Shown: positions 1 to 8,221 of the stretch, one piece after another
Layout: every line of letters begins with the position of its first letter
Numbering within the stretch: position 1 is the stretch's first letter
NCBI GenBank assembly: GCA_003509895.1
Contig: DOMJ01000003.1
Location: 351-43,961, forward strand
DNA from: Candidatus Uhrbacteria bacterium
Lineage (GTDB): Bacteria; Patescibacteriota; Patescibacteriia; UBA9934; UBA11717
Direction of reading: 5' to 3'
DNA: 43,611 nt
Program-made: the position numbers and the translations under genes
The notes under the pieces: generated by a model
What the model was told of the DNA's origin: nothing
Database searches by the model: none
Seen by the model: only the letters and a program-made list of their open reading frames with translations

Positions 1-123
1 TTCAAACACAGTCGTTTTGAGAAGACTCGCGCTGTGGCTCCATCTTTCAAAACACCAATGTTCACATGCCAAGCCAAGGCGTATGATGAAGGCAAACGAG
101 AGATGAAATCACATAACCCTTGA
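1..123 (+). CDS. C-terminal end of an unidentified protein (partial)
   Basis: Frame 1 is open from the first base to a TGA at 121-123, giving a 40-residue tail rich in Lys, Arg and His. The other two forward frames close early. The stop lies 3 nt before the ATG of the cupin gene, the spacing of an operon in this densely packed genome. I do not recognise the fragment. It is short enough that chance openness cannot be excluded, so this is only a probable end of an upstream gene. Confidence 0.4.
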   Translation, partial: FKHSRFEKTRAVAPSFKTPMFTCQAKAYDEGKREMKSHNP

Positions 124-126
124 TCT

Positions 127-513
127 ATGAAAGGCTTTGTTACAAACATTAAGATTGCAACACGCACGAACGTTGATTATCGTCGTGTTTTGTATACAGG
201 AGAGCATTGCCAGCTCGTGCTCATGTGTTTGCGGCCGGGAGAAGAGATTGGAATGGAGGTGCACACGCTTGATCAATTTATTCGTATTGAGCAGGGGAGT
301 GCCACAGCCATTTTAGACGGCGTGGAGCACGCGCTTGTGGTGGATTTTGCCATAGTCGTGCCCTCTGGCGCTCAGCATAATATAATAAACACAGGTGAAG
401 GTGAGTTGAAGCTCTACACACTGTACGCACCACCGGAACATAGGGATGGAACGGTGGTACACACAAAGGCGGAACAAAAAGAAGAGCATTTTGATGGAAA
501 TACGACAGAATAG
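127..513 (+). CDS. Small cupin-domain protein
   Basis: This 128-residue protein is a single beta-barrel cupin of the cupin_2 type. Motif 1 reads G-E-E-I-G-x-E-V-H followed by D-Q-F-I-R-I-E-x-G (residues about 38-57). Motif 2 is P-S-G-A-Q-H-N-I-I-N (about 79-88). The histidines and glutamates are the usual metal ligands. Length and layout match stand-alone cupins from many bacteria that bind a metal and a small ligand; the substrate cannot be told from sequence. It follows the upstream partial ORF by 3 nt, so it is probably co-transcribed. No ribosome binding site is obvious before the ATG. Confidence 0.85.
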   Translation: MKGFVTNIKIATRTNVDYRRVLYTGEHCQLVLMCLRPGEEIGMEVHTLDQFIRIEQGSATAILDGVEHALVVDFAIVVPSGAQHNIINTGEGELKLYTLYAPPEHRDGTVVHTKAEQKEEHFDGNTTE

Positions 514-554
514 CAGAACATCCTCTGCGGGAATGAATTCTGTTTCAGGCGTGC

Positions 555-560
555 TATACT
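555..560 (+). promoter_or_regulatory. Extended -10 promoter of the 583 gene
   Basis: TATACT preceded by TGC forms an extended -10 element 22 nt before the ATG. The predicted leader is about 15 nt and lacks a Shine-Dalgarno. Confidence 0.6.
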
Positions 561-582
561 ACCCCCAATCATTATTTCTCCT

Positions 583-1416
583 ATGTATCAAAAACGCGTG
601 GGTTTTAGCCTCTTGGCCCTTGGATTTGTTGTGTTTTTTATGAGTCCTCTCGTACAGAATACATCCTTTATTCAAACGGCGGATGCGGCAGGCAAGTCGG
701 TTCAACAAAGACAGCAGCGTGTGGCAATCCGATTGGAAAAGAAGGCCGCTCGACGAGCAGCCCGTGAGAGGTCTTTGATCAATAGAACAGTGCCAATCTC
801 CACAACACTCCCTCCCGCATCGGGCACGGAGAATCATTTGGATATCACGCAGCAAGTGGCAACGTCGTTTTTTGAGGTCTTTAACGGCTATGGAACCACT
901 GTAGCTGATGTAAATACACAAAGTGTTCATTTGCGACCCATGGCGTCAACAACGGCAGGAGAAACGCATGCAGGACTTGTTCGCACAGGTGAATGGATGA
1001 CGGGGGACTATCAGATTTCTACAACGATCACAACCAATGAGCAATTGCGAACAGGCTTCGCGCCAAACCCTTGGGAGGTGGCATGGTTACCATTTGGGTA
1101 CAATGAAGACGGTACGTTTAAATACTTGATTTTTAAACCAAACGGGTACGGAGTTGAGCTTGGCGAATCTCTCGGGAATAATGCGCAGAATTTTTTGTGG
1201 ACATCTGCCGTAGGGGCATTAGATTTTCCGATTCAAACCTCTTATGACGTTCGTGTGGAGGTCCGCGGGCAAGTGATCAGCGTCTTTGTGAACGGAGCAA
1301 GCGTATTGACGTACCTCCAGAATGCGCGAGATCACCTAGATACAGACGGATACGTTGGATTTTATTCAGAAGATGCCGATGTCAGCTTTACCAAAATCTC
1401 CATAACGTCCCTGTAG
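583..1416 (+). CDS. Exported protein with a C-terminal jelly-roll (LamG/DUF1080-like) domain
   Basis: The 277-residue protein starts with a basic stretch and a hydrophobic segment (about residues 7-28), which is a signal peptide or membrane anchor. A linker very rich in Arg, Lys and Gln follows (about 35-65). The C-terminal 190 residues resemble the concanavalin-like jelly-roll fold of DUF1080/LamG proteins: alternating strands, a V-F-V-N-G turn and a closing D-G-Y-V-G-F-Y-S-E segment are typical. A glycan-binding or cell-surface role is an inference; no catalytic residues are evident. The stop is 2 nt before the next ATG, so it likely forms an operon with the nuclease gene. Confidence 0.65.
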   Translation: MYQKRVGFSLLALGFVVFFMSPLVQNTSFIQTADAAGKSVQQRQQRVAIRLEKKAARRAARERSLINRTVPISTTLPPASGTENHLDITQQVATSFFEVFNGYGTTVADVNTQSVHLRPMASTTAGETHAGLVRTGEWMTGDYQISTTITTNEQLRTGFAPNPWEVAWLPFGYNEDGTFKYLIFKPNGYGVELGESLGNNAQNFLWTSAVGALDFPIQTSYDVRVEVRGQVISVFVNGASVLTYLQNARDHLDTDGYVGFYSEDADVSFTKISITSL

Positions 1417-1418
1417 GT

Positions 1419-2186
1419 ATGTCCGAATTTTACCGTATCCCGCGAGGAGCCGATTGGAATTATGGGGGAGCAAAGTGGCGATTGAGTAGAAGTAAAATTG
1501 ATTTGTTTCAGGAGTGCCCTCGTTGTTTCTGGTTGGATAATATCAAGGGGTTAAAACGTCCGGCGGGGTACCCGTTTAATCTTAACTCGGCGGTGGATCA
1601 ACTTCTCAAAAAAGAATTTGATGTGCATCGCGCCGCCAATACGCAGCACCCCTTACAAGAACAGTACGGTCTTGCCGTCTGGCCTGCTGCGCATAAAAAT
1701 ATGCGGCAATGGAGAGAAAACTTTGAAGGTGTAGACACCGTGCATAAGCAAACAGGACTTGTGGTATGTGGGGCGATTGATGATCTTTGGGTGGATAACG
1801 CGGGGACGTACTACGTTGTGGATTATAAAGCGACCGCAAAACCGGAACCTGTAACGGAACTCAATGAACCGTGGCAGGACTCCTATAAGCGGCAAATGGA
1901 GATTTATCAGTGGTTGTTACGCCATAACGGACTGACCGTAAGTGATACGGGTTACTTTGTGTATTGCACGGGCCGGCCCGATGCGGCGGCGTTTGATGGA
2001 AAACTTGAATTTGATGTACACGTGATCCCACATACAGGCAAGGCAAACTGGGTGGATGGTGTTTTGGAGGAGATCAAGCTTTGCTTAGACGGCAGTCTTC
2101 CCGGTGAGGGCAAGGATTGTGATTATTGTCTGTATAGGCGTCTGCTACGATCCGAGGAAGATCAGGGGCAAGGACGTTTGTTTTGA
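1419..2186 (+). CDS. PD-(D/E)XK nuclease-superfamily protein with four paired cysteines
   Basis: This 255-residue protein resembles the RecB/Cas4-like nuclease domain. The N-terminal L-S-x-S-K-I-x-x-F-x-x-C-P-R-C segment (C33, C36) is followed by G-A-I-D-D-L-W-V and V-V-D-Y-K-A, which supply the acidic residues and lysine of the PD-(D/E)XK site. A Q-M-E-I-Y-Q-W-L-L helix is equivalent to the Q-Y motif. A C-D-Y-C pair (C234, C237) lies near the end. The 2+2 cysteines probably bind a 4Fe-4S cluster or zinc, as in AddB/Cas4-type nucleases. No cas genes are nearby, so a general DNA-repair role is more likely than CRISPR adaptation. Confidence 0.8.
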   Translation: MSEFYRIPRGADWNYGGAKWRLSRSKIDLFQECPRCFWLDNIKGLKRPAGYPFNLNSAVDQLLKKEFDVHRAANTQHPLQEQYGLAVWPAAHKNMRQWRENFEGVDTVHKQTGLVVCGAIDDLWVDNAGTYYVVDYKATAKPEPVTELNEPWQDSYKRQMEIYQWLLRHNGLTVSDTGYFVYCTGRPDAAAFDGKLEFDVHVIPHTGKANWVDGVLEEIKLCLDGSLPGEGKDCDYCLYRRLLRSEEDQGQGRLF

Positions 2187-2208
2187 TCACGTACGCATCC
2201 TCTTAAAT

Positions 2209-2240
2209 CAAAAACCCTTATCAATTGATAGGGGTTTTTT
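2209..2240. terminator. Bidirectional terminator between the nuclease and the helicase
   Basis: AAAACCCTTATCAA pairs with TTGATAGGGGTTTT with almost no loop. T runs follow on both strands, which suits the two convergent genes. Confidence 0.85.
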
Positions 2241-2264
2241 GCATGATTATGGTCGCTGTTTTGG

Positions 2265-3650
2265 TCAACGATCGGCGCTACGAGTAGCTGATCGTCTTTG
2301 TGGTCGAGAAGCACCAAGACCGGATCCACCGGAACGTCCCTGTGACCGTCCCTGTGACCGTCCACCTTGTGATCCGGATGAACTTCGCTTTGGATAGTTG
2401 CCTGTGTATCCACCGGATCGACCTTGTGGTCGAGACCCTCTACCGGCAGATCCGCCTCGACGATATTGTCCCCCGCCGCTTGATCGGCTCTGTCCGCCGG
2501 ACAAGGGCTTAATAGGATCCATCACCTCTCCGGAGGAAGATTTGATTGGGAGCGTGACATTAATCAACTGTTGAATTTGGTAAATTTCGCGTTTTTGATC
2601 GGGACAAGCAAACGAGATAGCCTTGCCGGATTGTCCTGCGCGACCCGTGCGTCCAATACGGTGAACGTAGTCTTCAAGTTGATCGGGAAGATCAAAGTTT
2701 AAAACAAGTTCAATATCCTTTACATCGATTCCGCGTGAAGCAATATCTGTTGCAACAAGGATGCGATACTTTCCCGTGGTGAATCCCTTGAGCGCACTTT
2801 GTCGCTGACTCTGCGTTCGGTTGGAATGAATTTCATCGGCGGTATGGCCAAGCAATCGGACGGCACGCGCAATCTTTTTTGCCCCGTGTTTTGTACGACT
2901 AAAGATGAGAACGGTTCCCTTATATTCCTTTAGCAGCCGTTCCATGAGCGCCATTTTGTCATCCTTGTGAACAATAAAAACCTCTTGATCAATTTTGTCA
3001 GCGGTGGTCCCCGGTTTTGCGACCTCAATCCGCAGTGGCTTTTTCATGTATTTTTGTGCAATGTCGGCAATCGCTTTTGGCATGGTTGCAGAAAAGAGCA
3101 TCGTTTGGCGATCGGTAGGGACTCCTTGAAGAATACGTTCAAGTTGTGGGGCAAATCCCATATCCAACATACGGTCGGCTTCGTCCAAAACAAGGATGCC
3201 AATGTTGCTGAGGTGAATGTTGCCTTGTTCAATGTGGTCAATGAGGCGACCGGGCGTTGCCACGATCACGTGAGGCTTGGCGCGCAATTGACGAATCTGT
3301 GGTCGCGGATTGGCACCACCTATCACAATGGCTGTGCGCAGACCGGATGTTCCGGCGAGCTTCCGAATGGTTTCCTCAACTTGCACAGCAAGCTCGCGTG
3401 TTGGCAAGAGGATTAAACCCATTGTTTTTGTAGAAGAAACATGTTGTAAAACAGGAATGGAGAAGGCGAGGGTTTTACCGGATCCTGTTTGCGCAATACC
3501 TACAACATCTTCACCGGCCGTTGCAACCGGAATGGCTTTATATTGAATAGGGGTAGGGTGCACAAACTTGAGCGCTTGTAGTCGCTTGAGCAAACCGGGT
3601 GTAATCCCGAGTCCGTTAAAATCTTGTTGTTCTAGTTCTTCTCTTGGCAT
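2265..3650 (-). CDS. DEAD-box ATP-dependent RNA helicase (RhlE/CshA-like)
   Basis: The 461-residue protein has the full motif set: F-x-x-P-T-P-I-Q (Q motif), A-Q-T-G-S-G-K-T (I), P-T-R-E-L-A (Ia), T-P-G-R-L-I (Ib), D-E-A-D (II), S-A-T (III) and H-R-I-G-R-T-G-R (VI). The tail after about residue 380 is low-complexity Gly/Arg/Ser/Gln with repeated S-Q-G-R units, typical of RNA-binding extensions. It should unwind RNA in rRNA processing, ribosome assembly or mRNA decay. I chose the ATG at 3650 rather than the in-frame ATG 14 codons upstream. The -35/-10 promoter lies between the two, so the longer form would not be made from it. Confidence 0.95.
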   Translation of the reverse strand: MPREELEQQDFNGLGITPGLLKRLQALKFVHPTPIQYKAIPVATAGEDVVGIAQTGSGKTLAFSIPVLQHVSSTKTMGLILLPTRELAVQVEETIRKLAGTSGLRTAIVIGGANPRPQIRQLRAKPHVIVATPGRLIDHIEQGNIHLSNIGILVLDEADRMLDMGFAPQLERILQGVPTDRQTMLFSATMPKAIADIAQKYMKKPLRIEVAKPGTTADKIDQEVFIVHKDDKMALMERLLKEYKGTVLIFSRTKHGAKKIARAVRLLGHTADEIHSNRTQSQRQSALKGFTTGKYRILVATDIASRGIDVKDIELVLNFDLPDQLEDYVHRIGRTGRAGQSGKAISFACPDQKREIYQIQQLINVTLPIKSSSGEVMDPIKPLSGGQSRSSGGGQYRRGGSAGRGSRPQGRSGGYTGNYPKRSSSGSQGGRSQGRSQGRSGGSGLGASRPQRRSATRSADR

Positions 3651-3659
3651 GAAGGTGCA

Positions 3660-3688
3660 AGCATAGTCTGTTTGGGCCAATCTGTCAA
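3660..3688 (-). promoter_or_regulatory. Sigma-70 promoter of the RNA helicase, giving a leaderless mRNA
   Basis: On the minus strand TTGACA, a 17-nt spacer and TATGCT are followed only 9 nt later by the ATG. The expected transcription start is within about 3 nt of the start codon. Confidence 0.85.
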
Positions 3689-3795
3689 GCAATCATCCCT
3701 CCTTTTTCAAATTCTATCGCTTTTACTGCCTGTATGCCAGACAAATCTACGGAAAACGGGGATAGATTTAAAAAGGCACACGGCTCAAAATCTGG

Positions 3796-3801
3796 TATGA
3801 T
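3796..3801 (+). promoter_or_regulatory. Extended -10 element before the DUF2914 gene
   Basis: TG-G-TATGAT forms an extended -10 box. Its position rules out the in-frame ATGs at or before 3797 as starts. AAGGAG at 3820-3825 is then in the leader, 7 nt before the ATG at 3833. Confidence 0.55.
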
Positions 3802-3832
3802 AGAAAAAACACAGAGGATGAAGGAGCATATC

Positions 3833-4924
3833 ATGCGCCTTACGCGCTATTACCAAGTGCGAGCATTTTACGAATCGTATGAACGTTGGTTATTGCCGGC
3901 GGCGCTTTTGATTGGAGTGATTGTAGATTTTATTACGTTTAGAACGATTCAAATTGGTACGGCTTTTTTGATTCTGGGTGTGCACGCAATCCTTGCGGGG
4001 TTGAGTATTGCCTATGTCAATATGTATGGCGTCGGTATGATTCCAAAGAACCGCTTTACACGTTACCTACGTTTGCTTTCACCGCTCGCGTTACAGTTTA
4101 GTTTGGGAGCCCTTTTGAGTGCCTCCTTCATTTTTTATTGGTTTAGTGGATCCTTGTCGGCGAGTTGGCCGTTGATGGTTCTGTTAACGTTTCTTATGGT
4201 ATCCAATGAAACGTTGCGCACGTATTATCGCGAACCTGTGGTGCAGGTAAGTGTGTACTATTTTGTGATCCTCTCTTATTGCATCCTTGTGTTACCGTAC
4301 TGGCTTAACTCCCTTTCTGTGTGGGTTTTTTTGTTGAGTGGAGCGGTGAGTTTGGTTGTGATGAGCGTGTATCTCGGAATTTTATGCAAACGGTTAAAGA
4401 GATTTCGCGTGCGAAGAAGAAGAATGCGACTTGTTATTGTTGCTATTTTCTTGTGTATGAATGGATTTTACTTTTTGAATATGATCCCACCCATTCCGCT
4501 CTCGCTTACGGAGGCGGGTATGTATCATTTTATAGAGCCACGAACAGGCGGGTACCTGGTACAGGATGAGAAAACATCTTGGATTGATCAGCTGGTGCCG
4601 GGACAGACGCTTCACATCAGAAAGGGGGATCGGGTGTACGCGTACTCGGCGATCTTTGCTCCCGGTAAAATCAATACGCGTATTGTGCACCATTGGCAAT
4701 ATTTTAATGAAGCAACGGGCAAATGGGAATCTCGTGATCGACTCTCCTTTCCTATTGTTGGCGGAAGACAGAATGGGTATCGCGGGTACTCTCACAAGGG
4801 ATATATGAGCCAAGGAAAATGGCGCGTAGATGTGCAGACCACGCGTGGTCAAACACTTGGTCGTATGACGTTTACTGTTTTATGGGTGGATGTGCTTCCA
4901 GATCTTGTGCCTGTGATAAAATAG
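3833..4924 (+). CDS. Polytopic membrane protein with a C-terminal DUF2914 domain
   Basis: The 363-residue protein has about seven transmembrane segments in its first 230 residues. The soluble domain that follows matches DUF2914: H-H-W-Q-Y-F-N-E, D-R-L-S-F-P-I-V-G-G-R, Y-R-G-Y-S and G-K-W-R-V-D-V-x-T are its recognisable blocks. The family is widespread but has no assigned function; an envelope role is inferred. The ATG at 3833 is preferred because AAGGAG lies 7 nt upstream. The ATG at 3818 is a close alternative that would give an almost leaderless transcript. Confidence 0.8.
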   Translation: MRLTRYYQVRAFYESYERWLLPAALLIGVIVDFITFRTIQIGTAFLILGVHAILAGLSIAYVNMYGVGMIPKNRFTRYLRLLSPLALQFSLGALLSASFIFYWFSGSLSASWPLMVLLTFLMVSNETLRTYYREPVVQVSVYYFVILSYCILVLPYWLNSLSVWVFLLSGAVSLVVMSVYLGILCKRLKRFRVRRRRMRLVIVAIFLCMNGFYFLNMIPPIPLSLTEAGMYHFIEPRTGGYLVQDEKTSWIDQLVPGQTLHIRKGDRVYAYSAIFAPGKINTRIVHHWQYFNEATGKWESRDRLSFPIVGGRQNGYRGYSHKGYMSQGKWRVDVQTTRGQTLGRMTFTVLWVDVLPDLVPVIK

Positions 4925-4951
4925 AAGAACTAGTCATAATCTCCTCCTCGT

Positions 4952-5899
4952 ATGAAACAACCTATTCGATCGTTTGCTATGCTTGCTCTGTTTTTCGTGC
5001 TCGCATCTCCCGCTCTCGCTGGGCCGGATATTGCAGGGCCGGAAATAAGTGCCGTGTCTCCTTTGACCGCGCAATACACCGTGCCACAACAATTTTCTGT
5101 ATCTGCCCTAGACGAGGCGGGTGTAGCATCTTGCACCTTACTGGTTTCCAGTACCTATGAAACGCCCATGACGTACGATTCTGTTACGGGGATGTGGTCG
5201 GTTACCTACACCTTTACAACGTTTCGATCGGCAAACAGTATTCGTGCCGTGTGCGTGGATACGTACGGCAACTCAACCAATGGGCCAAGCAAAATTATTT
5301 CCGTGTCCGACGCGCCCATTGTTGTATCGCCAGGTGACGGAACACCTGTGGGAGGCGATCCGATAACGATTGACGCTACGGAATGGCCGGCGGCGGATGT
5401 GATTGCAGAATCACCCGTACTTATAAAAACAGTCTGCCCGGGGAATGAGGATTTCACGCACCCTTGCCGCACCGTGTACTTTTTGGATCATGCGGGTAAG
5501 CGTCATGCGTTTACCAATGAGAAAGCGTTCTTTACGTGGTATACCAATTACGATCAGTTGCATTTGGTGAGTACCGCAGTCATGGCATCGTATCCGCTCG
5601 GGCCAAATGTGCGCTATCGTCCCGGTGTAAAGATGATTAAGTTTCCGTCCGTGTCAACAGTGTATGCGGTTGGGCGGTATGGATCGCTCTTTCCGATCGG
5701 TTCGGAGTCGGTCGCAGAGGAGCTCTATGGAACCAATTGGAATCAACAGATTGATGACGTATCGGAAGTTTTTGCAACCAATTATACAATTGATAGTTGG
5801 AATATGATTTCCTCTGCCAGTCAATTTGATCGATCAATTATGCTAAGCTCAGTGAACTCTATCAATGATAATTTAGGAGAGCCTATTTTCCTTGAGTAA
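4952..5899 (+). CDS. Secreted cell-surface protein with a Parcubacteria-type C-terminal domain
   Basis: The 315-residue protein has a clear signal peptide (hydrophobic core, then S-P-A-L-A-G, cleavage near residue 24). An Ig-like beta segment follows (about 30-125). The C-terminal domain (about 165-290) contains C-x11-C, a K-R-H-A-F-T-N-E-K block, A-S-Y-P-L-G and V-R-Y-R-P-G-V-K-M-I-K-F. From memory this domain recurs in secreted Parcubacteria proteins of unknown function, sometimes near peptidase or Ig domains. Two cysteines flank the domain start and would be substrates for the DsbA/VKOR pair in this window. An extended -10-like TGTGATAAAAT overlaps the stop of the upstream gene. Confidence 0.75.
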   Translation: MKQPIRSFAMLALFFVLASPALAGPDIAGPEISAVSPLTAQYTVPQQFSVSALDEAGVASCTLLVSSTYETPMTYDSVTGMWSVTYTFTTFRSANSIRAVCVDTYGNSTNGPSKIISVSDAPIVVSPGDGTPVGGDPITIDATEWPAADVIAESPVLIKTVCPGNEDFTHPCRTVYFLDHAGKRHAFTNEKAFFTWYTNYDQLHLVSTAVMASYPLGPNVRYRPGVKMIKFPSVSTVYAVGRYGSLFPIGSESVAEELYGTNWNQQIDDVSEVFATNYTIDSWNMISSASQFDRSIMLSSVNSINDNLGEPIFLE

Positions 5900-5939
5900 A
5901 GGTAGCCCTCTTTCTACGCCCAATCTTAGAGATGTAGCA

Positions 5940-5973
5940 AAACGAAACACCCCCATGCGGGGGTGTTTCGTTT
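5940..5973. terminator. Strong bidirectional terminator
   Basis: A 15-bp perfect stem (AAACGAAACACCCCC with its complement) and a 4-nt loop separate convergent genes. The stop codon of the minus-strand lipoprotein lies at the foot of the stem. Confidence 0.9.
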
Positions 5974-6403
5974 ACTGTTTAAGAACACTGAATTTTGTTT
6001 TTCCATCCTCAATGCCGATGGTAATGGATCGCGTAACAATACTGTTAGGACCCGTGCCGCCCGGGTTTGCTTTTATATAGCTGCCAATAATCACGTCTTT
6101 ATCGGGATTGGCGATCACGGAGTTTTTGGCACTCACGGTGTCCTGAAATCCTTGTGCCATAAGTTGCGTATGAAACGAATCGCGTACCTCCTGCCAGGTT
6201 TGATCTGTGTAGCCAATCACCGTGTAATGACCGGCAACATCTGTGACGTTTGTAACGACACTGTCGTTTGGTAAATCCATCTCTAGAATCGTCTCAAGCG
6301 TCGGCACCTCGTAGACGGCGGTAGATGCTGGCGCTTGCGAAGAAGTGCATCCGGCACCCAATAAGAGAAACAGGAGGGCAACGGGAAAAACGTGTTTGAT
6401 CAT
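5972..6403 (-). CDS. Small lipoprotein of unknown function
   Basis: This 143-residue protein begins with a lipoprotein signal peptide: M-I-K-H then a hydrophobic run ending L-L-G-A-G-C at residue 19, so Cys19 should be lipidated and the protein anchored to the membrane. The mature part is a mixed alpha/beta domain of about 120 residues with no motif I recognise. A TTGTATAAA -10-like element lies about 20 nt upstream on the minus strand. It is one of several short LGAGC lipoproteins in the window, which share the signal but not the mature domain. Confidence 0.75.
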   Translation of the reverse strand: MIKHVFPVALLFLLLGAGCTSSQAPASTAVYEVPTLETILEMDLPNDSVVTNVTDVAGHYTVIGYTDQTWQEVRDSFHTQLMAQGFQDTVSAKNSVIANPDKDVIIGSYIKANPGGTGPNSIVTRSITIGIEDGKTKFSVLKQ

Positions 6404-6503
6404 ACGTGTAATCGTTGAAGTTTATACAACGATCATACGACAGGTGTAAACATGTTGCAACAAAAGAGAGGTAAATCACATGCACGACAGCAGTGTTTCC
6501 TTT

Positions 6504-7058
6504 CTAGGACGACGTTGAACAGAAAGGCTTTATTGCCGCAACGCTTTTTTTGAGTGATGTATTCCCATAAAAACGACTAACCACCAATCGGCCAAAGGAA
6601 AATTGAATACCGGCCGATGTTGCAAGATTGGTTGGGAGATCCTCTTTTGTATCAAACAGTAAAACAACACCACCAAGACTCACGAGTTGTTCCAAACGAA
6701 GCTTGGATGCATCCGGCGTAGCCACACATACGTGCACGTCTCTTAGAGCGTGCGTTGGGATACGCGTTGGTGTATAACCCCAGCCTGTTCCAAATGTGAC
6801 AAAATCTTTATCGACACGCAATAGGAGGGGTGGGTGAATGAGATAGGGAATCTGACGAGCAATAATACTGATTGGGATGACGCCCAAAAAAACAGCAGCA
6901 AGCAGATAAACAAATACAGGCTGCGCCGTGAGCTGATCCGGAGAAAAGATCTTATGAAGAAAGGCGACCTCTAAACCAAACCAAAGCAAGAGACTCGCAC
7001 AGGCAACAAAAAAGAGCGTCGCGCGGCGGGAGAGATGGATTTCAAACGCCTCTGGCAT
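6504..7058 (-). CDS. Membrane protein with two N-terminal helices and a PH-like soluble domain
   Basis: The protein has 184 residues. Two hydrophobic segments (about 13-33 and 46-66) are followed by a predominantly beta C-terminal domain with a short S-L-G-G-V-V-L-L-F-D strand pair. This is the architecture of bacterial PH-domain (bPH2/YdbT-like) membrane proteins, but the match rests on layout only. It lies 63 nt downstream of the VKOR gene on the same strand, so co-transcription is possible. No clear -10/-35 pair is visible in that gap. Function is unknown. Confidence 0.6.
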   Translation of the reverse strand: MPEAFEIHLSRRATLFFVACASLLLWFGLEVAFLHKIFSPDQLTAQPVFVYLLAAVFLGVIPISIIARQIPYLIHPPLLLRVDKDFVTFGTGWGYTPTRIPTHALRDVHVCVATPDASKLRLEQLVSLGGVVLLFDTKEDLPTNLATSAGIQFSFGRLVVSRFYGNTSLKKSVAAIKPFCSTSS

Positions 7059-7121
7059 GTGGAACTATTTAGATGTTTCTTGTTGTATGTTACCACAAAC
7101 GTCCTGCTTGAGAGATGATCT

Positions 7122-8129
7122 TTATGTACAGAGCTCTGTACTTTTGGAAAATTTACGCGCATAGATACGTTCAATCGCCTGGCTCACAAAGACAAAAATA
7201 AGAAGCATGATGGCATAGAGAGCCAATACCTTCCAATAATTTTCTGTTTGAACCGGAGTGAGCGTACAGAGCAGTAAGGCCAACCAAGAGCCAACCCATA
7301 AGGACCCAATGCTAAACGCCCATCTCCTAAGAGGATGAAGCTGGTGTGTTTTTTGAATATTTTTTGTGCGATAGGAAACATTGATGAGCTTAGGTGCAAT
7401 ATGAAAGTTCAAGAAGAGGCTGGTTGCAAGCAGGACGCTCAAAATAGTTGTTTTGAGGAGAAGGATTGAATCCGGGGGCTGTGCTACGGGATTTGCTACA
7501 AAGAGGGTCGCGTCACTTATCAGTAAGATAACGAGAGCGGCCCAAATGAGTTCAAAGAGCACGCGCAGCGCCTGTGATTCTGCTGGCGAGATGGAAAAGT
7601 CGCGCAAAAATCGAAAAAATAACAACAAAGAAATGGCGACACCGGCAATCCCAATGCCAAGAGACACGGCACTGATTGTGGAAATGAGAGGAGCCAGTGG
7701 CTGTAGGTAAAAGGTGGCAACAGAAAGATCAGAGACAAGTCCAATACTAAAACAAATAGTCGTAATGAGTGCCGATGTCAAGCACCATGTACAGAGCTTG
7801 CGGATGGTGATTACCTGAATAAACGTCAGGTACAGAGAAAAGAGAAACCCAATCGTGGTGAGAAGAAGGAGGAGGGGTGCGAGGCGTTCTGCTGTTGAGG
7901 GAAGAATAATGACGGTGCTGTAACCCACGGCGAGGATACCATAATAGAGCAGACCAAGGAGTTCTACCGGAATGCCAAGAAACAGGGAAAAGGAGCTGCC
8001 CGTAACGGCATGACAATTACCGCGTAAAGGACAAATAAGTGGTTGTTTTTTTGTTTTTGTGTAACGAATGTAAAACGAAATACAAAAACCGCATGCCGCA
8101 AGGATGATAATAAACAGGTACAGGGTCAT
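7122..8129 (-). CDS. VKOR-family thiol oxidoreductase with a long C-terminal membrane extension
   Basis: The first 130 residues are a vitamin K epoxide reductase domain. It has paired cysteines C33 and C39 in the loop after helix 1, the G-S-S-x-S-L-F-L-G-I-P-V signature, and the active-site C-T-W-C (C113, C116) at the start of helix 4. VKOR proteins reoxidise DsbA-like partners using quinone. Unusually, about 200 further residues carry roughly five more membrane helices. The family's short form is about 150 residues, as in the second copy at 13787. The ATG at 8129 was chosen because an extended -10 box (TGC-TATACT) overlaps the upstream in-frame ATG at 8162. Confidence 0.85.
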   Translation of the reverse strand: MTLYLFIIILAACGFCISFYIRYTKTKKQPLICPLRGNCHAVTGSSFSLFLGIPVELLGLLYYGILAVGYSTVIILPSTAERLAPLLLLLTTIGFLFSLYLTFIQVITIRKLCTWCLTSALITTICFSIGLVSDLSVATFYLQPLAPLISTISAVSLGIGIAGVAISLLLFFRFLRDFSISPAESQALRVLFELIWAALVILLISDATLFVANPVAQPPDSILLLKTTILSVLLATSLFLNFHIAPKLINVSYRTKNIQKTHQLHPLRRWAFSIGSLWVGSWLALLLCTLTPVQTENYWKVLALYAIMLLIFVFVSQAIERIYARKFSKSTELCT

Positions 8130-8154
8130 AGAGGTGTAGAAGAATTGGCTCAAG

Positions 8155-8165
8155 TATAGCATGCG
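8155..8165 (-). promoter_or_regulatory. Extended -10 promoter of the long VKOR gene
   Basis: TGC-TATACT on the minus strand lies about 25 nt before the ATG at 8129 and overlaps a decoy in-frame ATG. Confidence 0.6.
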
Positions 8166-8189
8166 GGAGTAGGTGTTTGTAGAGATAAA

Positions 8190-8213
8190 CAAAAGACCAG
8201 CACACGCTGGTCT
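8190..8213 (-). terminator. Terminator of the lipoprotein gene 8222-8845
   Basis: On the minus strand GACCAGC-GTGT-GCTGGTC is followed by TTTTGTTT, directly after the lipoprotein stop. Confidence 0.8.
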
Positions 8214-8221
8214 CAAGGAAA

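Noticed and set aside
1419..2186. Cas4 of a CRISPR system
   Set aside because: No cas1, cas2, effector or repeat array is in the window. The protein fits a general PD-(D/E)XK repair nuclease equally well.
2265..2520. Short repeats as a possible repeat element
   Set aside because: They are the codons of the Gly/Arg/Ser/Gln-rich tail of the RNA helicase, not an independent repeat.
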